A DNA stretch of 56,500 bases from an uncultured Kiritimatiellota bacterium. GTDB taxonomy: Bacteria > Verrucomicrobiota > Kiritimatiellia > RFP12 > DVOR01. The position numbers and the translations under genes are program-made. The notes below the pieces were generated by a model. It saw nothing but the letters and a program-made list of their open reading frames with translations. It made no database searches and was not told the origin of the DNA. Positions 26,375 to 34,042 of this stretch are shown here, one piece after another (position 1 is the first letter of the stretch; each line of letters starts with the position of its first letter). Where the stretch lies: the NCBI GenBank assembly GCA_944389545.1, contig CALXMT010000014.1:1-56500 (forward strand). The letters are read 5' to 3'.

Positions 26375-27110
26375 TGTCGTCCGGGTCCTTGGGGCCGTCG
26401 TTGTTGTCGTCAGAGTGGTCGAATTTGGGATTGGCGCCCGCGATGACGAAGGTGATTTCGCCCTTGGGCGGCTTGCCGGAGAAGGCCTCCGCCAGTTGCG
26501 ACAGGGTGCCGCGGCGCACGCGCTCGTGGGCCTTGGTCATCTCCAGGCAGACGGCGGCTTCGCGATCGCCCAACACCTCGAGCGCCGCCCGCAGGCTGGC
26601 GCCGATGCGGAAGGGCGATTCCAGGCAGACGAGCGTGTGCGGCAGGGCGCGCTCCTGCTCGAAGAAGCGCCGCAACGCACCCGCCTTGCGCGGCGGGAAA
26701 CCCTTGAAGGTGTAACTTGAGGTCGGCAAACCGGAGAGCAACAACGCCAAGTCCACGCAGCAGGGGCCGGGCAGCACCGTGTAGGGCAGACCCTCGGTCG
26801 CGAAGGTGCGAATGACGCGGTAGCCCGGGTCGCTGATGCCCGGATAGCCGCCGTCGGAACAGAGCGCGACGGGCGTCCCCGCCCGCACCAAGCCCACAAT
26901 GCGCTTGGTTACCGTCTCTTCGTTGCCTTGTCGATAGGAGAAGAGTTCCGGCCGCGGGATGCCGAGCGCGGAGAGCAACTGCCACGTTCGCCGCGTGTCC
27001 TCGCAGGCGATGACCGGCGCCGCGGCCAACGTCTCCCGTACCCGCGGGGAGGCATCCCCCAGGTTCCCGAGCGGTGTCGCCACCACATACAATTGAGCTT
27101 CCAAATCCAC
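26367..27110 (-). CDS. rsmI: 16S rRNA (cytidine(1402)-2'-O)-methyltransferase
   Basis: SAM-dependent 2'-O-methylation of C1402 in the decoding centre. The 247-aa protein shows the tetrapyrrole-methylase fold motifs LYVVATPLGNLGD, CEDTRRT, CSDGGYPGISDPG, VLPGPC and ECPxRI-like ESPFRIG, and ends with a poly-acidic tail (HSDDNNDGPKDPDDN). The start is GTG at 27110, only 9 nt after a TAAACT -10 box and without a ribosome site, suggesting a leaderless mRNA. It is first gene of the rsmI-DUF481-pdxJ operon. Confidence 0.94.
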   Translation of the reverse strand: MDLEAQLYVVATPLGNLGDASPRVRETLAAAPVIACEDTRRTWQLLSALGIPRPELFSYRQGNEETVTKRIVGLVRAGTPVALCSDGGYPGISDPGYRVIRTFATEGLPYTVLPGPCCVDLALLLSGLPTSSYTFKGFPPRKAGALRRFFEQERALPHTLVCLESPFRIGASLRAALEVLGDREAAVCLEMTKAHERVRRGTLSQLAEAFSGKPPKGEITFVIAGANPKFDHSDDNNDGPKDPDDNA

Positions 27111-27119
27111 GAACCTAAT

Positions 27120-27125
27120 AGTTTA
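27120..27125 (-). promoter_or_regulatory. -10 box of probable leaderless rsmI
   Basis: TAAACT on the minus strand, 9 nt from the GTG start. A weak TGACGA is a possible -35 (17 bp upstream). Confidence 0.4.
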
Positions 27126-27657
27126 GCAAAAACACCTCTTCTTCGTCATTTTTGCCCTCGGTTTTCCAATAGCGTCCGGGGAAAATGGAGACCGCAAAGA
27201 CGCAAATCTTGCAGGAAAGGTGGGGCGCTAACGCCGGGCGCACGGTCGTGCGCCCTCCCGCGCCTTTGCCAAAGATTTGTTATGCGACTTCTCTAAATCT
27301 CAATCAACTCTTTCATATCTATTCTGATGCCAACTTTCATAAATCTGCCATTGGATAAAGAAGACGGCGAACTGCCGTGTCGCTTGCTTGCTTCCCTATC
27401 CGCGGCCACTTGATGGTTCGAGGAGAGAGACTCCGAGGGATGACTTTTGCTATACTGGTGGCACGTTGCGGGTGAGCCGCAGTCTATTGTTTGCGCTTTT
27501 GCGTAGACACGTTACCTTCTGCGAAACGTAGGAAATTTCATAGGAAAGGGACAGACGAGTCTAAAGCAAGGCGTGCCGTTTTGGCACGTCTTCTTGTTGC
27601 GTCCCTTCCTGGCTTCCTACGGCCTCGCAGAAGGTGTGATAAGGAGGCGTGCTTTTT
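27126..27657. other. Intergenic leader region before methyltransferase gene
   Basis: A GTCCGGGGAAAATGGAGACC repeat with a GGGGCGCTAACGCC element lies at about 27173-27245. The rest is lower in G+C than the neighbouring operons. TATACT at 27451-27456 is a possible -10 for the methyltransferase, giving a leader of about 200 nt. That leader contains a CGTGCC-GTTTT-GGCACG hairpin (27572-27588) followed by a T-rich stretch. No convincing small gene is seen. Confidence 0.4.
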
Positions 27658-28608
27658 ATGGCTAAGAATACCGGACTGAACAAGGCCAACAAGGCGAAGA
27701 AGGATGAGTTTTATACACGTCTGGAGGACATCCAGCGGGAGTTGTCGCATTATCGCCAGCACTTTAAGGGAAAAACGGTGCTCTGTAACTGCGATGACCC
27801 GCGCGTCTCCAACTTCTTCCATTACTTTGCGATGAACTTTGAGGTCTTGGGGTTGAGGAGGCTAATCACCACGTGCTATAAGAATCAGGAACCTGACCTT
27901 TTTAGCATGAACACCTATGATCAAGCCATTTGGCTGGAGTATCTGGGGGATAAGAATGGGAATCGGGTGCCCGACCCCGAGGAAATTGGCATTCGCTATT
28001 TCAAGGGCGACGGGGACTTTCGTAGCCAAGAGTGCATTGAATTGCTGAAACAGGCTGATATCGTCGTCACCAATCCGCCTTTCTCTTTGTTCAGAGAGTA
28101 TCTCGCCCAACTGATTGAGTACGACAAAAAGTTCCTAATTGTCGCCCACCAGAACGCCTTTACTTATAAGGAGGTTTTTCCGCTTTTTATGAACAACAAG
28201 ATTTGGCTGGGATATGGCTTTCCTGGCGGGGCAGGCCATTTTATCTCAAAATATGAAGATGTCGCGGTGGCCGGTGACCATAAAGAGGGCATGATTCGCG
28301 TCTCGGGCGTTACATGGTTGACCAACTTGGAAATTCCCAAGCGCCATGAGAGTGTCATCCTTTACAAGAATTACTCTCCTGAAGAGTATCCCACCTACGA
28401 CAACTACCCCGCCATTGAGGTGAGCAAAACGGCAGAAATACCAATGGACTACGATGGCATGATGGGTGTGCCAATCACCTTTTTGGATAAGTACAATCCC
28501 GATCAGTTCGAGATTGTGGGGAATGAATACACGCTAGGCATTGAGAAGGGCCGGGTCTATGTGAACGGCGAACGGAAGTACAGTCGTATCTTCATCAGGA
28601 GGAAGTGA
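27658..28608 (+). CDS. EcoRI-type adenine-specific DNA methyltransferase
   Basis: The 316-aa protein matches the EcoRI-methylase family (N6-adenine methylation). A Lys-rich N-terminus (NKANKAKKDEFYTRLEDI) precedes the SAM-site region CNCDDPRVS (43-51) and the catalytic NPPF (139-142) in DIVVTNPPFSLF. AAGGAGG at 27641-27647 fixes the ATG at 27658; an upstream GTG is too close to it. It is joined to a DUF262-HNH gene 1 nt downstream. There is no EcoRI-like endonuclease, so the HNH protein is the likely restriction partner. The recognition sequence is unknown. Confidence 0.9.
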   Translation: MAKNTGLNKANKAKKDEFYTRLEDIQRELSHYRQHFKGKTVLCNCDDPRVSNFFHYFAMNFEVLGLRRLITTCYKNQEPDLFSMNTYDQAIWLEYLGDKNGNRVPDPEEIGIRYFKGDGDFRSQECIELLKQADIVVTNPPFSLFREYLAQLIEYDKKFLIVAHQNAFTYKEVFPLFMNNKIWLGYGFPGGAGHFISKYEDVAVAGDHKEGMIRVSGVTWLTNLEIPKRHESVILYKNYSPEEYPTYDNYPAIEVSKTAEIPMDYDGMMGVPITFLDKYNPDQFEIVGNEYTLGIEKGRVYVNGERKYSRIFIRRK

Positions 28609-28609
28609 G

Positions 28610-29692
28610 ATGGATATCACGTTGAAAGAGGTAAGCGTCAGGGAGCTGACGGCGGGTTATTGCGATGATGGTGAGCAGGGGGTGCGCGGTTATGCGGGGA
28701 AACTGGATATCCGGCCGCCTTATCAGCGGGAGTTTGTCTACAATGACGCCCAGCGCGAGGCGGTGATTGACACGGTAACGAACGGTTATCCGCTGAATGT
28801 GATGTATTGGGCGGACAGTGAGGATGGTACCTTTGAGGTGATCGATGGGCAACAGCGCACGTTGAGCCTGTGCCAATACGTGGATGGCGTCTTCGCGCAT
28901 AACATGCGCTACTTCCATAATCTGACGAAGGATGAGCAGGAGCAGATTCTGGATTATAAGGTGATGGTCTACGTCTGCAAAGGGACGGACAGTGAGAAGC
29001 TGGCTTGGTTTCGCATCATCAACATCGCGGGCGAGGAGCTGACGGACCAGGAGTTGCTCAATGCGGTCTATAGCGGGCCTTTCGTGACGGATGCGAAGCG
29101 GCATTTCAGCAAGCAGGGGTGTCCAGCCTATAAGCTTGCTTCGGATTATCTTTCTGGAAGCGTGGTGCGGCAGGACTATCTGGCGACGGCGTTGGCGTGG
29201 ATTTCCAACGGTTTCGGCGAGGGTTATCTGGCCACCCATCAACACGATCCGAACGCCAATGCGTTGTGGCTCCACTTTCAGAATGTCGTCAATTGGGTGC
29301 GGGCGACCTTCCCGAAGTATCGCAAGGAGATGAAAGGTGTGGACTGGGGCAACCTCTGGCGGCGCCACCATGAGCGTCAGTTGGATGTGGCGGCCCTGGA
29401 ACAGGAGGTCAAGCGCTTGATGGCCGACAGCGACGTGCAGAAAAAGAAGGGTATCTATGCCTATGTGCTGGATGGCGATGAGCGTCATCTGAACCTGCGC
29501 GCCTTCGACGACAACACCAAGCGCGAGGTGTACGAACGTCAAGAAGGCATCTGTCCCCACTGCAAGAAGCACTTCCCCATCGAAGAGATGGAGGCCGACC
29601 ACATCACACCCTGGTCGCAAGGTGGCCGCACCATCGCCGAGAACTGTCAAATGCTCTGTCGCGCCTGCAACCGCCGCAAAAGCGACAAGTAG
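28610..29692 (+). CDS. DUF262 (GmrS/DndB-like) protein with C-terminal HNH nuclease
   Basis: A 360-aa two-domain protein. The N-terminal DUF262 domain (about 1-230) has PPYQREFVYN (36-45) and the DGQQR motif (79-83), used for NTP-dependent activity in GmrS-type restriction proteins. The C-terminal HNH domain has zinc Cys pairs 315/318 and 350/353, the catalytic DH at 330-331 and Asn345. AGGAGG lies 7 nt before the ATG, and the gene follows the methyltransferase stop by 1 nt, so this is a compact methylase/nuclease operon. By analogy it may cut DNA lacking or bearing a modification; the direction is not readable from sequence. Confidence 0.88.
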   Translation: MDITLKEVSVRELTAGYCDDGEQGVRGYAGKLDIRPPYQREFVYNDAQREAVIDTVTNGYPLNVMYWADSEDGTFEVIDGQQRTLSLCQYVDGVFAHNMRYFHNLTKDEQEQILDYKVMVYVCKGTDSEKLAWFRIINIAGEELTDQELLNAVYSGPFVTDAKRHFSKQGCPAYKLASDYLSGSVVRQDYLATALAWISNGFGEGYLATHQHDPNANALWLHFQNVVNWVRATFPKYRKEMKGVDWGNLWRRHHERQLDVAALEQEVKRLMADSDVQKKKGIYAYVLDGDERHLNLRAFDDNTKREVYERQEGICPHCKKHFPIEEMEADHITPWSQGGRTIAENCQMLCRACNRRKSDK

Positions 29693-29918
29693 TAAAAGTT
29701 TTTCCTAGAGCGTCTTGCGTGCGGTAGCACGCCCTTAATCTGCTCAAAATCTGTGAAATCTGCGGTTCCATCATTCTGGCAGTTCTGCCGGCGGTAGCCG
29801 GCCCCTAATCGGCTCCAATCGGCGTAATCGGCGGTTCCCTTGTGGGGGCCATCGTCGTCCTATATGTCCGCCTGTGGGGTGCAGGGTGGGCGATGGAATC
29901 CTAGCGGGTGCCCACGCG
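29693..29918. repeat. Two AATCTGC-type modules
   Basis: The first copy has hairpin GCGTGC-GGTA-GCACGC (29717-29732). The second has GCCGGC-GGTA-GCCGGC (29787-29802) in an otherwise parallel context that ends AATCGGCG instead of AATCTGCG. A TCGTCCTATATGTCC fragment follows. Confidence 0.75.
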
Positions 29919-30120
29919 GACCCTATAGTGGTTGACCTTCGACCACTATAGGGTCTGGCATTGGACCACTATAGGGTCTGGCCCCCGACCACTATAGGGT
30001 CTGGCGTTGGACCACTATAGGGTCTCGCATTGGACCACTATAGGGTCTGGCATTGGACCACTATAGGGTCTCGACCTCGACCACTATAGTGGTTGACCTC
30101 GGACCCTTATAGGGTCTGAG
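29919..30120. repeat. 23-bp direct-repeat array (nine units)
   Basis: Units 2-8 start at 29941, 29964, 29987, 30010, 30033, 30056 and 30079, exactly 23 bp apart: a conserved 16-mer GACCACTATAGGGTCT plus 7 variable bases (often GGCATTG). Unit 1 (29919-29940) carries the core in reverse orientation (GACCCTATAGTGGTT), unit 8 is a full palindrome (GACCACTATAGTGGTT) and unit 9 is GACCCTTATAGGGTC. The array lies between convergent genes, just after the DUF262-HNH gene. It resembles iterated protein-binding sites; no gene is present. Confidence 0.9.
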
Positions 30121-30154
30121 AAGGGGGGCTTTAGGGAATGGGTATAAAAAAAGG

Positions 30155-30188
30155 CTCGGGGCTGAACGGTGAAGCGTTCAGCCCCGAG
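30155..30188. terminator. Bidirectional rho-independent terminator
   Basis: A 14-bp perfect stem, CTCGGGGCTGAACG (30155-30168) with CGTTCAGCCCCGAG (30175-30188), with a 6-nt loop. AAAAAAAGG lies on its left and TTTATT on its right, so it can serve both the plus-strand R-M-like operon and the minus-strand nrnA. Confidence 0.85.
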
Positions 30189-30264
30189 TTTATTCCGGTC
30201 TTTTATCGTGTGGGAAGCGAGGTTTCGGCCAAGCCTCTAAACCTCCAAACTTCCAAACTTCCCA

Positions 30265-31287
30265 TTAGGGTTGGTCGTCGGCGAAGAGGGTGGCGAGGTA
30301 GGCCTTGACGGTCTCGATGGCGGCTTTGGGTTTGGCGTGGAGGTCGCAACCGGCGGCGCGGAGATGGCCGCCGCCGCCGAAGTGCTCGGCGATGGAGGCG
30401 GCGGTGAAGGCGGGGGTCTCGTTGCGGGTGCGGATGCTGAGGCGGGTGATGCCGGGCTTGTCCTTGGTCTCGTAGAAGAAGAGGCAGATTTGGGCGGTGG
30501 GGATGGAGCGGGGGATGTCGATGGCATCCTCGATTTCGCTCTTGGCGACGCCGGCGCGGCGGAAGTCGCGTGCGGTGAGGCTGATGAGGGCGACGCGGCC
30601 GCGGAACCAGGTGGTGAGGGAGTCGTAGGCCTTGCGCTTGAGGAGGACGGCGCCTTCGCTGGCGTAGAGGTAGAGGCGGTCGTTGATGGCCGAGGAGTCG
30701 ACGCCGCGGGCGAGGAGGTCGGCGGCGGCGCGGAGGGTGGAGGGGTGGGTGCAGGAGTAGGCGAAGCGGCCGGTGTCGGTGACGAGGGCGACCCAGAGGG
30801 CCTCGGCGGTGGGGAGGTCGATCTCCCATTTCCAGCGCGCGGCGAAGCGGTAGACGAGCTCGCCGGTGCTGCTGGCATCGGGGACGACCCAGCGAGCGAT
30901 GCCGTAGGGCTTGCTGGTGGCGTGGTGGTCGATGACGCAGGTGGGGAGCTTGGCGACGGCGTCGCGGAGGGGGTCGGGGAGGCGATCAGGGCCGCCGCAG
31001 TCGAGGAGGAGGGCGCAATCGTAGTCGCGCGCCTTGACGTTGGTGGGTGCGACGCAGGTGGCGTAGTCCAAGAGGAACTTGGGCGGGCCCATGCCGAGGG
31101 GGGAGAGGGCGACGGTGGGTTCCCAGCCGTTGGCCTTGAGCATGCGGGCAATGGCGATGCTGGAGCCGACGGCGTCGCCGTCCGGGCGGATGTGGGCGGT
31201 GATGAGGACGCGCCGGAAGCGGCGGAGGGCCTCGACGACGGTCTTGGCGCTCCCCCGCTGGCGGTGCTTGGTGAGGTTGGGGGACAT
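30265..31287 (-). CDS. nrnA: DHH/DHHA1 phosphoesterase (NrnA-like oligoribonuclease)
   Basis: A 340-aa DHH-family phosphoesterase of the NrnA type, which degrades nanoRNA (2-5 nt) and can hydrolyse pAp. The metal-ligand motifs are AHIRPDGDAVGS (His32, Asp36, Asp38), LLLDCGG (Asp96), VIDHH (120-122) and LVTDTGRF, with the C-terminal DHHA1 motif GGGGHLRAAG. Its ATG overlaps the greA stop by one base (TAATG), so the two are translated from one mRNA. Confidence 0.9.
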   Translation of the reverse strand: MSPNLTKHRQRGSAKTVVEALRRFRRVLITAHIRPDGDAVGSSIAIARMLKANGWEPTVALSPLGMGPPKFLLDYATCVAPTNVKARDYDCALLLDCGGPDRLPDPLRDAVAKLPTCVIDHHATSKPYGIARWVVPDASSTGELVYRFAARWKWEIDLPTAEALWVALVTDTGRFAYSCTHPSTLRAAADLLARGVDSSAINDRLYLYASEGAVLLKRKAYDSLTTWFRGRVALISLTARDFRRAGVAKSEIEDAIDIPRSIPTAQICLFFYETKDKPGITRLSIRTRNETPAFTAASIAEHFGGGGHLRAAGCDLHAKPKAAIETVKAYLATLFADDQP

Positions 31288-33446
31288 TAAGCGTTGGGCT
31301 CGTACTGGGTGGGGATGGCGGCGAGCCAGGCTTTGACGGCGTCGTCGAGGGGTTCGACGGCGACGAGGGTGCCGGACTCGGTGCCACGCTCAGCGGGGAG
31401 TTCCACCTTGTCGCCGGGCTTGTGGCCGAGGAGGGCGGCGGCGAGGCGGGAGCGGCTGGAGATGATGTTGAGCTGCTCGTCGCGGTCGAGTTCGCCGAGG
31501 ATGGTGTAGGTGGCGCGGCCCTTGGCGGTCTCGATGGTGACGCGGGTGCCGGGCTCGGCGGTCTCGCAGGAGACGCCGGCGAAGTCGGTGGGCTTGAGGA
31601 GCTTGAGGGTGCGGTCCATCTCGTCCTGGCGGCCCATGAGGACGCGCTCGTGCTCGCGGGCGAACTGATATTCGGCGTTTTCGCGCAAGTCGCCGTAGCT
31701 GCGGGCGGTGGCGATGTCCTTCTTGTTCGCGGGGATTTCGACGTTGATGAGGTGGTCGAAGGCGAGGCGGTAGGCCTGGAGGGAGCGGACGGAGGTGAGG
31801 TGGGGGCGCTCCTGGGGCTGACGCTCGGTGCGGCGGAGCTTGGCCAGGGTGGTGTCGAAGCGGGCCATGCGGACGAGGACGTTGCGCTTGGAGGCGGCGT
31901 CCCACTCGTTGGCGGTGGAGGCCTGGATGCGCTCGAACATGACGCGGCGATCGAAGGCGGAGAGCTCCTTGCAGACCTCTTCCAGCCACTTGGCGCTGTC
32001 GAAGAAGGCCTGAAGGGCGTTGCGCATCTTGAGGTTTTCGCCGGCGAGGCGCTGTTCGACGATGTGGATGGCCTGGGTGATGAGCTCGTTGAGGGCGGGG
32101 GCCTTCCAGGCGGCCGCGTCCTCGCGGTTGCGCAGGGCCCAAACGACGAGGGTGGGCACGGGGCTGGCCTGGCGGGCGAGGAGCTTGCGGACCTCCGCGC
32201 CGGTCTCTTCATCGCCGGCGAGGGCGCCGAGGGTGGCGCCGAGGGCGACGCTGTTGAGCTGGGTGAGATGGTCGAGGATGAAGGCCTTCTTCTCGGGCTT
32301 CTCCGCGAGGATGAAGCGGATGGTGGCGGCGACATCGCGGGCGGAGAGGCCCTTGAGCGCGGCCAGGAAGTTGTCCTGCTCGTCCACTTCGGTGAGGGTT
32401 TCGGCCTGCTTGGCGCGGTCGGTCTGGGAGGAGAGGCCCAGGCGGGCCATGAGGGCGGCGACCTGCGCGTAGCGGGGGAAGTCGGACTTGTCGGCGCCCT
32501 TGAGGGCGAAGTTCAGGCGGTTCGTCACCGCGTCGCGATAGCTGTCGGGGAGCTCGCCCTTCTTGTCGGCGAGCATGGCCAGGGTGCCGTCGTAGATGGC
32601 CTTGAGGTCGCGGAGCTTGGAGAAGCGCTTGAGCCAGGCGTCGCCGAAGTCTTCCTCGGCGTCGAGGATGCGGATGGGCTCGGTGCGCTTGGTGGGGATC
32701 TCCACGGGGTGGGCCTTGTCGGCCTTGAGGCTGCGGCGGGCGGACTCCCAGAAACGCTTCCAGTCATCGGTCTTGACCAGGCCGATGGCGGCGAGGCGCT
32801 CCTGCAGGCGCTGGATGGTGAGGGGGCCGTAGCTCTTGATGGTGAGGCGGACGAGGTCGCCGGGGTGCTCGGCGGCCATCTTCTCGATTTCCGCGCGGTC
32901 CTTCATCAGGCGCGTCATGAGGTGGCCTTCTTGGGCGATTTCGAGGTTCTGTCCGGCGACGGCGAGGCTCATGGCGTGGCCCTTCTTGCCCTCGAAGTCG
33001 ATGATGACCTTGCCATAGAAGGTGTCGATGTTCTTGACTTGGCCAAAGCCCCAGGACTGGCTGCTCACGTAGACCTCCGGCTTCAGGGCCAGGAGGACGG
33101 AGAGGCGGCGGACGATGGCGGAGGCCGAGGCGGAGGCCAGGCCGATGGAATCAACCATCAGCTTTTCTTCGGTGGTGGAGGCGCTGCGGCGAATGACCTC
33201 ACGCATCTGGGCCAGGTCGATGCCCTTCAGCTCAACGCCGCGCTTGGCAAAGAAGTCCATGCAGGCGATCGCCCCAGGCAAATCCCGGTGCTCCACGGCG
33301 GTTTTGGTCGTCGCGGAGAAACCCTTGACCGCGCTCTTCGCGTCTTCGGCCAATTGTTCGCCGATCATCGCAAGCGCCGCGGTGATGTCAGGCTTCTCGG
33401 TGTCCAACAGTTCCTGGATTTGCGACCCGAAAGCGACCTTATCCAT
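31287..33446 (-). CDS. greA: Long GreA-type transcription elongation factor
   Basis: A 719-aa protein. The last 160-170 residues are GreA: a coiled-coil hairpin with the acidic tip SYGDLRENAEY (Asp586, Glu589; E. coli has GDLKENAEY) and a C-terminal FKBP-like domain. These rescue backtracked RNA polymerase by stimulating transcript cleavage. The first ~550 residues are a helical extension of unknown role, like the long GreA of Chlamydiae. The ATG at 33446 is chosen because AAAGGA lies 7 nt upstream; an ATG at 33452 lies too close to that site. It is cotranscribed with nrnA, an RNA-decay gene. Confidence 0.88.
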   Translation of the reverse strand: MDKVAFGSQIQELLDTEKPDITAALAMIGEQLAEDAKSAVKGFSATTKTAVEHRDLPGAIACMDFFAKRGVELKGIDLAQMREVIRRSASTTEEKLMVDSIGLASASASAIVRRLSVLLALKPEVYVSSQSWGFGQVKNIDTFYGKVIIDFEGKKGHAMSLAVAGQNLEIAQEGHLMTRLMKDRAEIEKMAAEHPGDLVRLTIKSYGPLTIQRLQERLAAIGLVKTDDWKRFWESARRSLKADKAHPVEIPTKRTEPIRILDAEEDFGDAWLKRFSKLRDLKAIYDGTLAMLADKKGELPDSYRDAVTNRLNFALKGADKSDFPRYAQVAALMARLGLSSQTDRAKQAETLTEVDEQDNFLAALKGLSARDVAATIRFILAEKPEKKAFILDHLTQLNSVALGATLGALAGDEETGAEVRKLLARQASPVPTLVVWALRNREDAAAWKAPALNELITQAIHIVEQRLAGENLKMRNALQAFFDSAKWLEEVCKELSAFDRRVMFERIQASTANEWDAASKRNVLVRMARFDTTLAKLRRTERQPQERPHLTSVRSLQAYRLAFDHLINVEIPANKKDIATARSYGDLRENAEYQFAREHERVLMGRQDEMDRTLKLLKPTDFAGVSCETAEPGTRVTIETAKGRATYTILGELDRDEQLNIISSRSRLAAALLGHKPGDKVELPAERGTESGTLVAVEPLDDAVKAWLAAIPTQYEPNA

Positions 33447-33532
33447 ATCCATATCCTTTCCACTGAAAGCAACAGTCCCACCGCGCCGCGCCGACACTTT
33501 CGTCGTCGCGCCACCAAGGGCACTCGCGATAT

Positions 33533-33561
33533 AAAGTACCAAAAAGGCCTGTTTTTCGCAA
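33533..33561 (-). promoter_or_regulatory. Promoter of greA-nrnA
   Basis: Minus strand: TTGCGA (33556-33561), a 17-bp spacer and TACTTT (33533-33538). Confidence 0.5.
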
Positions 33562-34029
33562 CTTTGAGGGGGCGGCTGACGCCGCCCCGGAGAACGGAGA
33601 ACAGAGCGTGCAGGCCCGAAGGGACAAACCTTCCACGGCCACGGAGAACAGAACGCCCCTGCGGGGCGATGGATGAAGCCTCTGTACAATCAGTAGGGTC
33701 CGGGGAAAATGGGAACCGTAAAGACGCAAGGGACGGCTTGCGCCGCCCCGGAGAACAGAGAACGGAAAACGGAGAACAGAGAGCGCCCCTGCGGGGCGAC
33801 AGGCAAGCCGCTGTACAATCAATCGGCGTGCGCCAGCACGCCAAAATCTGCTTAAATCTGCGAAATCGGCGTTTTCCTCCACTGGCAGTCCTGCGTGCGC
33901 TAGCACGCCCTTAATCTGCTCAAAATCTGTGAAATCTGCGGTTTCCTCTCGGTGTGTTCGCTGTGTTCCGCAGTCTTCTCTGTACCGCTCTGTGTCCACA
34001 AAACCGCTTTCTCGCGGGGCGGAAGGTGG
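33562..34029. repeat. Repeat tract between divergent greA and D-aminoacylase genes
   Basis: No gene. Hairpin GGGGCGGC/GCCGCCCC (33569-33588) is followed by the GTGCAGG module, a CGCCCC-TGC-GGGGCG element, a GTCCGGGGAAAATGGGAACC segment, a second GCCGCCCCGGAGAAC copy, another CGCCCC-TGC-GGGGCG, and two AATCTGC-type copies (the full one with hairpin GCGTGC-GCTA-GCACGC at 33893-33908). Confidence 0.75.
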
Positions 34030-34035
34030 TACAAT
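34030..34035 (+). promoter_or_regulatory. -10 box of probable leaderless D-aminoacylase gene
   Basis: TACAAT ends 7 nt before the ATG at 34043, so transcription should start at or next to the A of the start codon. No good -35 is seen. Confidence 0.45.
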
Positions 34036-34042
34036 TTAGGGT

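Noticed and set aside
29941-30078. Row of T7-like phage promoters (CACTATAGGG core)
   Set aside because: The core resembles the 3' half of a T7 promoter, but the upstream TAATACGA half is absent and no phage RNA polymerase or phage gene is present.
29919-30120. CRISPR array
   Set aside because: The period is only 23 bp with a 16-bp core and 7-bp linkers, one unit is inverted, and no cas gene is nearby.
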